Below are positions 41,081 to 53,400 of a stretch of 64,000 bases of DNA, piece after piece. The stretch's first letter is position 1. Each line of letters begins with the position of its first letter. The notes beneath the pieces were generated by a model. That model had not been told where the DNA came from. It made no database searches and saw only the letters and a list, made by a program, of their open reading frames with translations. Origin of the DNA: Cheilinus undulatus (taxonomy: Eukaryota > Chordata > Actinopteri > Labriformes > Labridae); contig NC_054882.1 of NCBI RefSeq assembly GCF_018320785.1, forward strand, positions 28,338,719 through 28,402,718, given 5' to 3'. Both the position numbers and the translations under genes were made by a program.

Positions 41081-44000
41081 TAAATTATTGGTGTCAGCAG
41101 ATATTACAATTTCTGCAATATTTACAACCAATATTTAGGCTATAAAATCGGCTTGTATTAGCCATAAATATTTGCTGTATGAACAAATAACTTAGTGGAG
41201 TTTTAGGTGGGACCAACAGACCTATGTCAGCTGACGCCATTATTCTTTACACTTCAAAGTGTGTTTTAAGGACTGAAATCTAATACTGATATCCGGTAAA
41301 ATTATTTTGTTAATACCTGCATGTTGGATGTTGGCAAAAAATTCAATATCGTGTAGTCCTGCTTTTATAGTTAGATGTCAATTCTGATTATAGTGTGAAG
41401 TTGCATTCAAAATGACTTGGATAAGGATGTTTCTAGGTGAATAAATTTACATTCGGTTACTGCAAATTTAAAAAGTATTTTGCTGACTAGTCTAAAGACA
41501 ACTAAATTCCTCTTGTAGTGGTGCAAAGTTGGTTTGCAAAGTGTGGCTAGAGTTAGCAATGCTCACCTCACCAACCTTTGATCCTCTTTGCAGATCTACA
41601 TCCACATCCCTGAGCTGGGTATCATCACTCATTACTTCAGTTATATGTGAGTATAATCTGACATAGTCTCTGGACAACTTTATCCCCATTTTCCAGATCA
41701 AAATAGAGCTAAACAGCAGTAGTCCTATGAGATGCTATCCATGCTATCAGCTCACTGTTGTTTACATTAGATCAAAGAGCATAATGGCATCATGGGAATA
41801 GTCATTAAGAACAATTACAGGGGCTTCTAGTGATGGGCAGATTACAGGTTAGACCAGGATTGTGGGCCAGAATTGTTATAAGGATTAGCTTAACCAACTC
41901 AAAATTCTCTTGCCAACTCCCAAGGGGTCCAAATGAACTCTTAAGTTGGCTAATAATGTGCATCCCTACTTAAAAACAAGCAAATTCAATGTTAAATATG
42001 CCGGGAAAATGTTACTAAGGAGATAAACACTGGAAGTAAGGCTATTCTACCATGTGGTTTCATACCACCAGAGTTGCTCTCTGCTGCCATGTGAAAAAAA
42101 ACAACTTTATGGCATTTACACAATTGTCTTGACATTTAAAACTAAAGGTAATGTCTGCTTCTTACAGGGGCAGCAATTACTCCAGACTGTTGTATTACAT
42201 TGCATTAGTTTAACCTGATAAACTACTGCTACTGTTGATCCTCATGTCTCCTTAACATCCGGAGTCTGATATTGTCCAGATTTGACTGATAAAAGGATCA
42301 TTTATGACCCTTGTGCATTATGAGAAACATATGGCTTTGAAAATAGCCCATCTGCTTGAAAATTTTCCATATGATTCATCCAAACCAGAGTCCTCTTTCG
42401 TATCATCACTACCCCCCCACCCCATCATCACCCACAGCTTTGATGTCATTTTGTAAAGACACATTTGTAATCCTTGGTGAACACGACGTAGGTTTCTGTA
42501 GTAGTTTTATGTGTCCCTCATCCAGAACTGTCAGGATCTTTGCTTCATTACTAAAATCCGTCTTCAGTGCTTTTCATGCATGACCACAGCGTAAGGTAGA
42601 AGCCAAAAACTTTTCATGAACTTTCATGTCAACAAATCCTCCAGGGATTCACATTTCCCTCTGTGTGACTCTGCTCCCACCTTCCTCCAGTCTTTGTGTG
42701 CTTATTTACAAGCTCTTACGCCCGTCAACTTAAGAGGCTGTTCCTACTTTTAGCCTGTGATTCGGAGCTAAATATCTAATAAAGTACACAGCTGGAATAA
42801 GCCCAGTGTAAACTACAAATCCCCAGGAGCAAAGCTGGGAAATTTGCCGCTGAAGTAGGAGAGCTTAGAAAGGTGAAGAAGAGTGTGGAGGGAGGAGGCT
42901 GGGTGAAGACGATGAGCTCACTCAGCCTGGGATAAAAAAATACGACGAAAGCAGACAAACATGACAAAACAGACACTTCACTGATATATGAATGGACTCC
43001 GCTCGTTAAAAATGCCTCGATGCATATTTGCAACTGTTTATTTTCCATTCTTTAGCTCTCCCAGTGCGCTGCTGCTCGTCTGTGTCAAAGTGCCTGAGCC
43101 TTCGGGTGCGGCTTTGTGAATTATGACTCCATGTAAAGGAATGAAGGGAGCGGTGCCAGTTCTTTCTGTGCAGAACAGTGAAGTTTGGAGGCAGGAGGGG
43201 GGTCTGTGTAGGCTGAGCATATGGGTTGAATGAGCAGCAGCTGCACTGACAAACAGACGTACAAATTACGTTGTGAATGAGTTCGTGTCTCATGCTGTTC
43301 ATTTTTGCAGTACAGCTGCTCTGCTTTTTTCCACTCATTACTTTCAAGAATTTTCCAAAGTGTCTTTTAAATGTAATCCCACCTTGATTTAAAACTTCCA
43401 TTACCTTTTGTAAAAAAAATGACTGAAAATTAAGTCCATCCTCTTGAACTTGCTGCTTTTGTGTTCATTTCAATGTGGCCGTGGATATCCACCGCATCGA
43501 TAGCAGAAAAGCTTGACAATAACAAGCCATGCTGATGGAAAATCAAAGCTTGAAGGTAGATGGTAATCAGATACAGTAATTGTTGTCAGAACACTGAATT
43601 TGGCTGCTTTTTGAGAGTAAAAGGTTTGCTGGCAGCAGTGAATTCTCGAATATCTGACTCTGTGATTTGCCTGAAGAGAACAGCAAGGCTGCTTTTCGTA
43701 AGAGTGCCTGCTTGCAAATCCTGAAAGTGCAAGGTAACTTCAACAACTTACTGAAACTTTTCATCAAAATGAACCGTTATCATTAGAGATGTGAATCTTT
43801 AAAGGCATATTTCATAATTTTTTAAGTTGAGCTTAATGAGGTACCTAGCAGTAGAAATGGCTTTAGCCAGCAGTGATTTAAGTGAACATTGCTCCTTTTA
43901 GAAGAAGGACTCACTGGTTGTACCAGCCAGGAAGCTAGGCTATCTAGCGTGAAAGATGAGTACAGTTTCTCTGCAGAATTTAGCGAGGTTTTGGTAAAAA

Positions 44001-44487
44001 TGGACTATAAAAAATGTTGGCTCAAATATACGCAGAAATGAAAACCTTGAAGCGTTTAATTTTTTACCCAGAAAGCCTCTATGATATTGATATTATTTTA
44101 CAGTGCGGTCTTTGGATTCTGGTAACGCACCCTTGCATTGCAAAAAAAACGATAAAAACACAGAGGCTATGTTTGTAGGAAGTTATTCCATTTGCAGGTG
44201 TAACAGGGTGGCCTGAGATTTGTCAAATTCTTGAAGGAAACAGTGCCAGTGTTTTTGCGGATCTCAAACACATGCAGAAGAATTTCCCTGCATTTTTTGG
44301 AGGAGTTTTTTCTCTCTTATGTGACTCTCTTCTGAAATAGTTTTTACAAACTTCAGTACTTTTGCTGATGTTTTTTTAAAATGGGTAATATTGACAAAAG
44401 TATTAGAGTATAGAAAAGTTTGACCACCTCAGCTTGGACTATGTCTCAAATTTGATTCTTGCAACCTTTTTTTGTATGTTTTTACAG

Positions 44488-47400
44488 GTTGTATCTCCAG
44501 TGTGAGGTGTGATGTCAAACCGTGACTCTCTGGGGAAGGGGGATCTGATCCCCCAGGATTTGGTGGATATCTTCGCCCAGGAGAAACACGGTAACAGGGG
44601 CCGGAAGAAGCGCAGCCGCTCGCTGGGTCGGGCTTTGGGCTGGCTAAAGGGAAAGAAGAAGAAGGATCTCAGCTCTAAAAGACAGAGTCCAGGTCTGGGT
44701 CCTGCACTTGACCTGGCCTTTGACGGACCTACTGGACATCAGGGTGGACACAAGGGAGGACAGAAGTCGGGAAAACAGACTCACCCACAAGGTAAATGTC
44801 AGGCCAAGCGTTAATTATTTTATCAGTCTGTTTGTGTTTCACGGCTGCTCAGTGGTGAAGCTGACATCTCACTAAATGTTGCATAATATCTGATCTTCTT
44901 TGGGGGAAACCCTGAGATTTATTTCCAGCCCAAAATGAAAATCAGCTTGCAGGGACTTGAAACCTGCTTGAGGTATATAATTCCTATCAGTGAGCTATTT
45001 CTACCAAAATGTTTTTGACCTTGTGGGGATGCAGTTTCATGCAAGGTTTCAAGAAACATCTTATTTCCAAATTTGGCAAGCCAAATTTAAATATGGAGTC
45101 TGACTTTGCTCTCATGATGCAACTTAGTAACAAAAAAACAAAAACCCCCTCCCTCACCACTTGTTCAGTCTTTCAACAAAATACCGCCAAGTGCAGAACT
45201 GATCAGCATTTACATATGTAGCCCATACTTGATTCTGTTTCTTTTTTCTTTAGGAATTTATAACCGAAAAAAGTTTTTTTTTTTCAGTTTGAATGGTCCA
45301 TTGGTTTTCCTTGAGTTGTACACATGCAGTGAAGCTCTGCTATTATACAGTACCTATAAAAAGCATCATGCTGTAGGGACGCTGTAGGCAGCCAACCCTG
45401 GAAGGCTTGTAATCATAGGAGGTAAAATGAATTTGTCAAAATATAGGAAAATCCTCAAGGACAATATTATTCAGTCTGCAAGAGAACTACAGCTATAGAG
45501 GAGATTTATTTTCCAGCAAGACAATGATCTGAAGCATACAGTGAAAGCCACACATAAATGGTTTAAAGACAACAAGGTGAATGTTCTGGAGTGGCTGAGT
45601 CAAAGCCCAGATCTCGATCTAATACAGAATTTGTGGCTGGACTTCAAAAGGACTGTTCACACCTGATCCCTGTGCACTCAGCCACCTGGGGCCACCTGGG
45701 ACCACCTGGGGCGCAGGTGGCCGAGTGGTTAAGGTGCACCCCATGTACGCGGATGGCCCGGATTCGAATCCGGCCTGAGGCCCTTTGCCACATGTCTCTC
45801 CCCTGCTCTTGTCCCTGTTTCCGACTCTATCCACTGTCCTCCTCTATCAAAGAAAGGCACAAAAATGCCCAAAATAAACCTTAAAAAACAAAAAACAAAA
45901 ACAAAAACAAAAAAAAACACTATTTGAAATAATGACGGGGGAGTAAATACACAGCAGGTCAGCATTGCTGATTAAATGTGATGTCACTCTCACTCGACTC
46001 ATCGTGCTTTATACCAGGGCATATCAATGGCTGCTGCTACTGTTCACATGATTGATGGTTAGATATTCAAGTTTTTATAAGCTAGTGACATTTTTATTTA
46101 CTTTTATTGGAAAGAACTGCATTATTTTTGGCTATTTCTTAAAGGTGTACCAGTCTGATTCTGGTGTTTGCTTTTTTTGTCACTTTTTTGGGCGTAAGAC
46201 TAAACTTCTGACTTTGAAAAAAGGTCATATTTTGTATAAATAGTCACTTCTTGTGCTTACATGCATCAAGCATGTAAGCACATGTCGTGATTGTGTCACG
46301 TATTTGTTCATTAAAACAGAGCATTTGGAATCCCCAGTCAGAATGATTTAAATCAGACTGAAGAAGTATTGCACATGAATAAATATCTAGTGTTAACACA
46401 GAGCTAAGAACAACAAACTTGTGGTTTTAACTTAAAAAATCATTGATTTATTTGATATATACTACATAACTTTGAATTACTGTTTCTTCGATTGAACATT
46501 TAGGATTTTTCTGTTTCCGAAATACTTAAGATATATTCACTGTTTACATTTATGAACATAGCTAGTATGATAACTTTTTGTTTTTTTTGTCTTTTTGATT
46601 GGATGTAAAGACATCTCTGTTTAAACTTAAATCTGACCATCAGAATTGTACTGTAAAAACTTTTTGGCAAGGCACATCAGCTCTATGTTCACAGACGCAA
46701 AAATGAAGCATACCAAGAAAAGAACACTGTCCCTACTGTGAAACATGGAGGAGGCTCTGTTGTTGTTCTGGAGCTGCTTTGCTGCATCTGGCACAGGGTG
46801 TCTTGAATCTGTGCAGGGTACAATGAAATCTCAAGACTATCAAGGTATTCTAGAGAGAAATGTGCAGCCCAGTGTCAGAAAGCTTGGTCTCAGTCACAGG
46901 TCATGGGTCTTGCAACAGGATAATGACCTAAAACACAGAGCTAAAAACACCCAAGAATGGCTAAGAGCAAAACATTGGACTATTTTGAAGTGGCCTTCTA
47001 TGCGCCCTGATCTAAATCCTATTGAACATCTGTGGAAGGAGCTGAAACATGGCATCTGGAGAAGGCACCCTTCAAACCTGAGCAGTTTGCTCATGAGGAG
47101 TGGGCCAAAATACCTGCTGAGAGGTGCAGAAGTCTCATTGACAGTTACAGAAATTGTTTGATTGCAGTGATTGCCTCAAAAGGTTGTACAACAAAATATT
47201 AAGTTAAGGGTACCATCATTTTTGTCCAGGCCTGTTTCATGAGTTTGTTTTTTAAAATAATTCTGTTGAACCACAATTAAAAAGCAATGTCTGATTTTCA
47301 TTGGTTAATTTTCATTGAATTTTTATTTATTATCACTTTTGTCAGATTCAAGTTATTTCTGTGACCATTGTGGGTTTTTCTTTCATTAACAGAGGGGTAC

Positions 47401-50400
47401 CAACAATTTTGTCCACGTGTGTACATAGAGTTGTTTAAACCAGAAGAAATATGATTTGAATACGGACCAAACAAATGTGTAACAACGTCATTATTGTTTT
47501 TAGTACATACAGGTCTGTGTGTATTGATAGTGTGGTTGCAAGATGTATAAAGGGTGCAAGAATGCTGACTAGACATGATCAGAAGTATAAGATATTTCAG
47601 GGTGTGACCAGCTTTACATTGGATTAGATTGTTTGACAAAGTTGATTAGTGCAAAATGTGCATATGAAGTGAGGGAGCCTTCTTACAGTGCATATATTAA
47701 TTACTTTAACATCTGAGTACAGTAAATAGATTACATTACAAATTAGTGCAGTAATAGGATAATTGGGGCATATATGCATATGAGATGAGGCATTTTCCCA
47801 CAGTTACTTACGTTACAGTTAGTATAATCTGTTAGTGCAATTGTGCATGTGAGGGAGGCTTTTTACCACAGTATTTTTAGTTACAGGTGGTAGATTAATT
47901 TGTGCTAATGTGCACATGAGATGACTGTGATGGATTCCTAAGGCTACAGAAGTCAGCGGGCATTGTGAGGTGTAGTCCTGAGGCCAGAGTGGGCTTGACA
48001 TCAGAATCAGCTTTATAGTCCAAGTATGCTTATGCAACAAGGAATCTGACTCTGGTTAGCTTTCCTCTCAATGTACAGGTAGTAAATGACATACAATATA
48101 CATACATGATCAAAGTGTTACCATTAAGATTAAGATATGTACAAGCTTTTGTTGGTGTTATTTCTAGTTACTATAAATGGAAAAAAGCTGCAAAGGTCAT
48201 GATAGGAGCAGTCGTCAGAATGATGTAACAGGTGCACATCAATCCGGATAGTACGGTACCTGGGTCTGGATCTAGACTGAAGTCCATTTCAGCTGCTGGG
48301 AATAAGCATTAGATGTTACAGCAGTGTTTCATTACAGACTTCCTGTTTGCAATTGTAGAGCCATTCAAGTTTTAAACCTACAAAACATATTAAACACTCA
48401 CCTCTCCTCCTGACCTAGTTAATGTTATTAATGTTATTAATGCTATTAGTTAACTTTTTAAGAGAGAGGGACCTCCACACACAAAACCATCTACTATAAC
48501 CATCACTGTAATTAATTAGTTTGATATTCAAAGACTTTCCTTTAAGTGATAATTTAGTTCAGTAACATAACACCTTCATAGTACCTTCAAAAAGTTAGAA
48601 AATGTTCCATGAACAAGTGGAAAATGTTTCTTCTTGGTTCACAGTCGTGTGTGTTTGTTCACTGGAGAGATGTTTGAACAGACGGACTTCCTGCTGGCCC
48701 TCTGACCCTCCATTCACTTTGATAGCTGTGAAAAAAATCTCTGTCTGTCCTTTTCTGTGATACCGTCACTTAACTTACCTGGTCATCTGGTCCTGTGGCA
48801 GATGAGGTGTGTGAAGCAGATAGTGTGTTTAATCTGAACTGTTGCGTAGATAGACAACAGATTAGCCCGTGTTTAGTGAAACTATCGAGACATGTTGTTG
48901 GAAGACGTCCTAAAAGTGCACACCATTGTTTCAGTTTGTGATTTGTTCCAACCAACTTTAAGATCTCAACCACCATTCATCAGATCTCAATGTATTTACA
49001 CATGAAAAACTACAACAGCAAAGAAACTTTGTTTTCCCACTGATTCGTCTTGTGTAAAACCAGATACAAGCAGTGTTTGGTGTGGCCTGTCGTCTCGGAT
49101 TCTATCTCTTAAAACAGAGAGTCCAGCCTGTCTCTGTTACTCCCTCTTCTGTGGAGGACTGGGGTGGGAGGGTGGAGGTTGGGGGGGATTTTCCATAGGA
49201 TTCAGACTCATTCCCTGTCATAGAGTCTAACTGTACGATCAGCAGTAGATAATTATGTGTAAATGATTTTAGACCTATCTGCTTCTTTGTGTACAGGATG
49301 AGCATGCTCAGACAGGAGCGTCAGCAGTGACTCAAGTATGTGTAGACTGCGTTATACACTTTGCCCTATATTGTGCTCCTTCTGTTGGTTTTTCAGCAGC
49401 ACTCTAAAGGGTTTTGTAAGAGAAAGTAAACTGAGCAAAGATAAGGTATTTATTTGCTGCCAAGGTCAGCTACAAGGCTACATCCTGCATTCAGGAGAGG
49501 CTAGAAGTGTTTCTTCACTTTTCACACATGGTGTTTATGACATTAACATTCATAGCAAAGCCGAGCTGTGATTAAATCTCAAATAAGTAACTTAACTATA
49601 TTACTGTGTTTGTTCTAGTGTACAGGTGCAAGTGAAGAACCAACTTATTATAAGGAGAACGGACAGTGCCTCTGTTATCTAGCTGTTTACTTTTTGCCTA
49701 TTTTTGCCACTTTTTAACTGCTCTTCACATTTTTTTCCACAATTTTTGCCCCTTTTTGCCTTGCTTTGCCTATCCCATTTTTATTGCCACTTTTAACGCA
49801 TTTTTGCCACTGTGCCATCACTGCAGCTCTCCTTTTGGCTACATGGAAGCCTATCCTCAGTGCAAAACTCACAAAAGCCGATTTGGAGGGCTGCAGTTAT
49901 GTTTGTCCTCTTGTAACTTTGTCCCATCTCCACAAAGGATTTGTGGAGCACAGTCAGAGTGACCATCAGGTTCTTCATGACCTCTCTTTTTAAGGCTCTT
50001 CTCCACTGATTGCTCAGTTTTGCTGGACAACCAGCTCTTGGAAAAGTCGTGGTTGTGCCAAACTTCTTCCATTTGAAAATTATGGAGGCCACTGTGCTTT
50101 TGGGAACCTTCAATAAAGCAGATTTTTTGTAGCCTTCCCCAGATATATGCCTTGAACAACCCTGTCTAACATTTCTACAGGCAGCTCCTTTTACCTCATG
50201 GCTTGTTTTTTCTCCTGATATACATTGTCAGCTGTGCAGTCTCCTATAGAGAGCTGTGTGCCTTTCCGAATAATGTCTAACCAATTTAATTGACCAAAGG
50301 TGGACTACAATCAAGGAATAGAAATATCTCAACGAAGATCCAGAGAAATGGAAGGAACCTTAGCTAAATTTGAAGAGATTTTGCTTTTTTTTTAAAGATT

Positions 50401-53400
50401 TGAATAAATGTGGGGTAAAGAATCTTTTTTAATTTGTCATTATGTGCTGTTGAGTGTTGAAAATAATAATGGATTTAATTGTAGCATTTGGCTGCATGAT
50501 AAGATAGTTGAAAAAAAGTGGAGGGGGTCAAAATAATTTTCTAAATGCACTGTCCATGAACGACACAGAGCGCCAGATGCCTCAGGCTATCAAACCATAC
50601 AACACCCCCTTTTAGATTGATGGGTGTAATATTTAATGGATACAAATTGTAAAATATTAGCTACACATAATCTGATATGTTCTAACTGCATGTTTACCTG
50701 CTGAGCGTTGTGATGGCAGCAATTACTTTCCTCTTATGCTGTTTATCTGTATGTAGTTTATCATGAGTTCCAAAGCTAAAAGTGTTAAACCATTGGTGAG
50801 ATTTAGGCGCCATGTGTTAACCTGTGCTGCCATGAAGTCATGTTGAGTGAAGCATCCTGACTGCTGTAGTACCAGACACTTTGTCAAGCTGAATAATTCC
50901 CAAAGTGCATCAAGAGGAGGTTTTATTGCAGGCGAGGAATATGGTACAGTGTGACACATTTGTCGAGGAAAGTTGAAAACCTCCTGCTGAGGCCCTGATG
51001 ATAGTCTGTAACGATGCCAGAGGGGCCTCCCGCCCACTAAATGCCTGGTATGACAGGCATAGAGCCAGTTCATTAAAAACTATGCCAGGATGGGTACAGT
51101 GAGAGAGGAACAAGGGGTTCTGTTTTCCTGACCCCTCCACTCGCATTGCTGTTCCTCCCATTGAGACAATGAGAGCCATCATGGACTGTGTGTGTGTGTA
51201 TGAAACCAGAATGAACAACTGGTATCAAACCTCAATGTGAAATTTTCATACTCACAGAGTATTCTCAGTGTTGCATCAGTGTAGTGAGAATGTGGATATG
51301 GGGTTAGTAAATTCTTATAAGGATATTACATAGAGGCCTCCAACATCAGTGATTGAATGTAGCGTAAATGGCTAAGTATGACCTGAATGTATAAAAAGTG
51401 CTTTGAGTTGTCAGACGACTAGAAAATGTAAAGATTTAAGACCGTTCATCATTTTCCATTTACTCATCTGTGAATCAGTTAGGGTTTTAAAGCTTCTATG
51501 TGAACGGTCTTGGTTTGTGCTGATTTTGGAGCCCTCTGGTGGACAAATGGTGTGTCTTCACCAAGCGGTCTAGTTTGGTTCAACACAGTTTAGCAAAGTT
51601 TAGTTCAGTAAACCCTGATCTTGCTTGTGTTTTGATAGCCAGGGTCTGTCTAGCTCTGTTTAGCTCAGCTCAGTCATAAAAGACGATCTGTTAGCTCCCA
51701 TTTGATATCATTTTGGCTTTTTTTTATGTCCATTGAACAACTGAATAACTGGTCAGTTATTGTTATGTTTTCCAAATCTTTGACTGTGGAAACACAAATG
51801 GTAAACACTTAAGTGTCATTAGAGTTGTTGTTCCTTTTTTACAACAAAAAAGTCATTCAACTTTATTTAACAAGCAAATATATCACTGATGGAGAATGAT
51901 TGATGTGGTAATATAAAAACACTTTTTCACTGTGTACTGTAACTCACTTTGTCTGACATCTAGCCTGCAGCAGCAGTTTCAGATATGCAAAAATAATTTA
52001 AATAAATTATTGCTTATTGGTCTTGTTTATTTTGTCTGTATCATATGAAAGCATTAACATTAATTTGTCTTTTTCACAAACAGATGAAACTTCCTCATAG
52101 GAGTAATAAAATATTGTTTTTTTCATTTGATGAATTCAAAACTACAAAATACAACACCCTTGGGATTAAGGGAATTTTAAATAATTAATACAGCACTGTG
52201 AGATACAGCCCTCATTGAAAAATAAAGTTTTTGTTGACTTATCAAAGTACAAAATTCTTTTTACTCATATTTCCAGTATTAAGTCTTTGGTAAAGACTTT
52301 TTAGGCAAATTTTCATTAAGAAAAAACAGTTAAGTCTTGAGCTCTAGATAAGTTTATTAGTGTTTAGTTTCAAAGTTGAGTTTTATGCAATGGATCCCTG
52401 ACAAAATAACCATCAGACGATATAATCTTCAGTTTTTTTTAAGAATGCCTTTACAGGTTGATGTAAATTTCCTGTTAGCTCAATAATCCCAATCTTCCAC
52501 ATTGTTGTGTCACTCTTTGCTGTTGCAGGAATGTATTTTAGTAAACACTGTCTGTGGAGTTTGACTGGTGAGACAGTAGCAGGTTTTAGAGATAAAATAG
52601 CCTTCTTGATCTTTCAGCGTGCTAAACCCATTAACCCTGCATTGTCTCCTCTGATTACCTGGACAATGTTTCATCCCGAGCCAAACGACCGAGGATCTGT
52701 CGTCACATGCTAGCTCACTTCCATTCGTCTAATTCTTCACACTGCTGATGTCTGTCTGTGCGTACCAGTCTGACAGTCATTTACCTCCCTGCAGCGCTGT
52801 CAGTTTACTGTGTAAAACTAGACGCTGGGTTTTTCTTAGGTAACTCTGTCAGCTCTTAAACTGTCCACACTTTGTAATAGGATTCAAGAGGAAAACTTTA
52901 GGTTTAATTAAATGGAAATAAGGTGAAGAGAAGAGTGATTAGGTCATACAGTCCTACCAAGGTCACCTGTTTGCTCGAAACTCTGCCTTCAGAGATTCTT
53001 TACATTCCAGAGCTTTATAAAGATGTTTCTTTGAGGAAGCTACAAATAGGGAGCTCTTTGTGTGTGAGAGTGTACTTGGCATGGATACCAGGTGACAGAG
53101 TATATGGGACTTTTTATTTGACCTACTTGGTTAAATATTCTGTTAAACATGCAGCTCATTTTAAGACAAATTTCAAGTCCTTATCTGAATTTATGCCACT
53201 TCGTGTTGTGTTGTTGCAATGTTTCAGACTTTACATTTAAACACAAGATATCTCTGCCCTGATGAAAGAATGAATGAAAAGACCTCTAATCACAATGACG
53301 CCCCTGTGCACTACTGAGGCTCTGTACCAAGCTCCAGGTAGTGACAACTCTTCAGCCCCCCCAGCCATGCTTTGTAGACTGATGGGCAGCAAGAGGGTTA

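Larger units (their letters stand above)
29181..44487 (+). other. Probable nhsl3 intron 1, repeat-laden (15.3 kb)
   Basis: No host exon of nhsl3 was found in this span. Listed separately are a LINE tail (30555-30715), a LINE coding fragment (31610-32232), a LINE tail (32270-32345), a Tc1 copy (33985-34955), an unexplained open frame (36418-36843) and a SINE (40881-41080). The rest, including 37-40 kb and 41.1-44.4 kb, is moderately AT-rich and shows no recognised gene or repeat. A purine-rich run lies at 35400-35470. Confidence 0.55.

Noticed and set aside
42776-43401. Minus-strand frames of 60-131 codons
   Set aside because: Composition is cysteine/serine-rich in several phases at once, with no homology recognised and no splice-supported start.
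45711-45785. A tRNA-Ser or tRNA-Leu gene
   Set aside because: The A and B boxes are good, but the acceptor arms do not pair and the sequence continues into a SINE body and A-rich tail.
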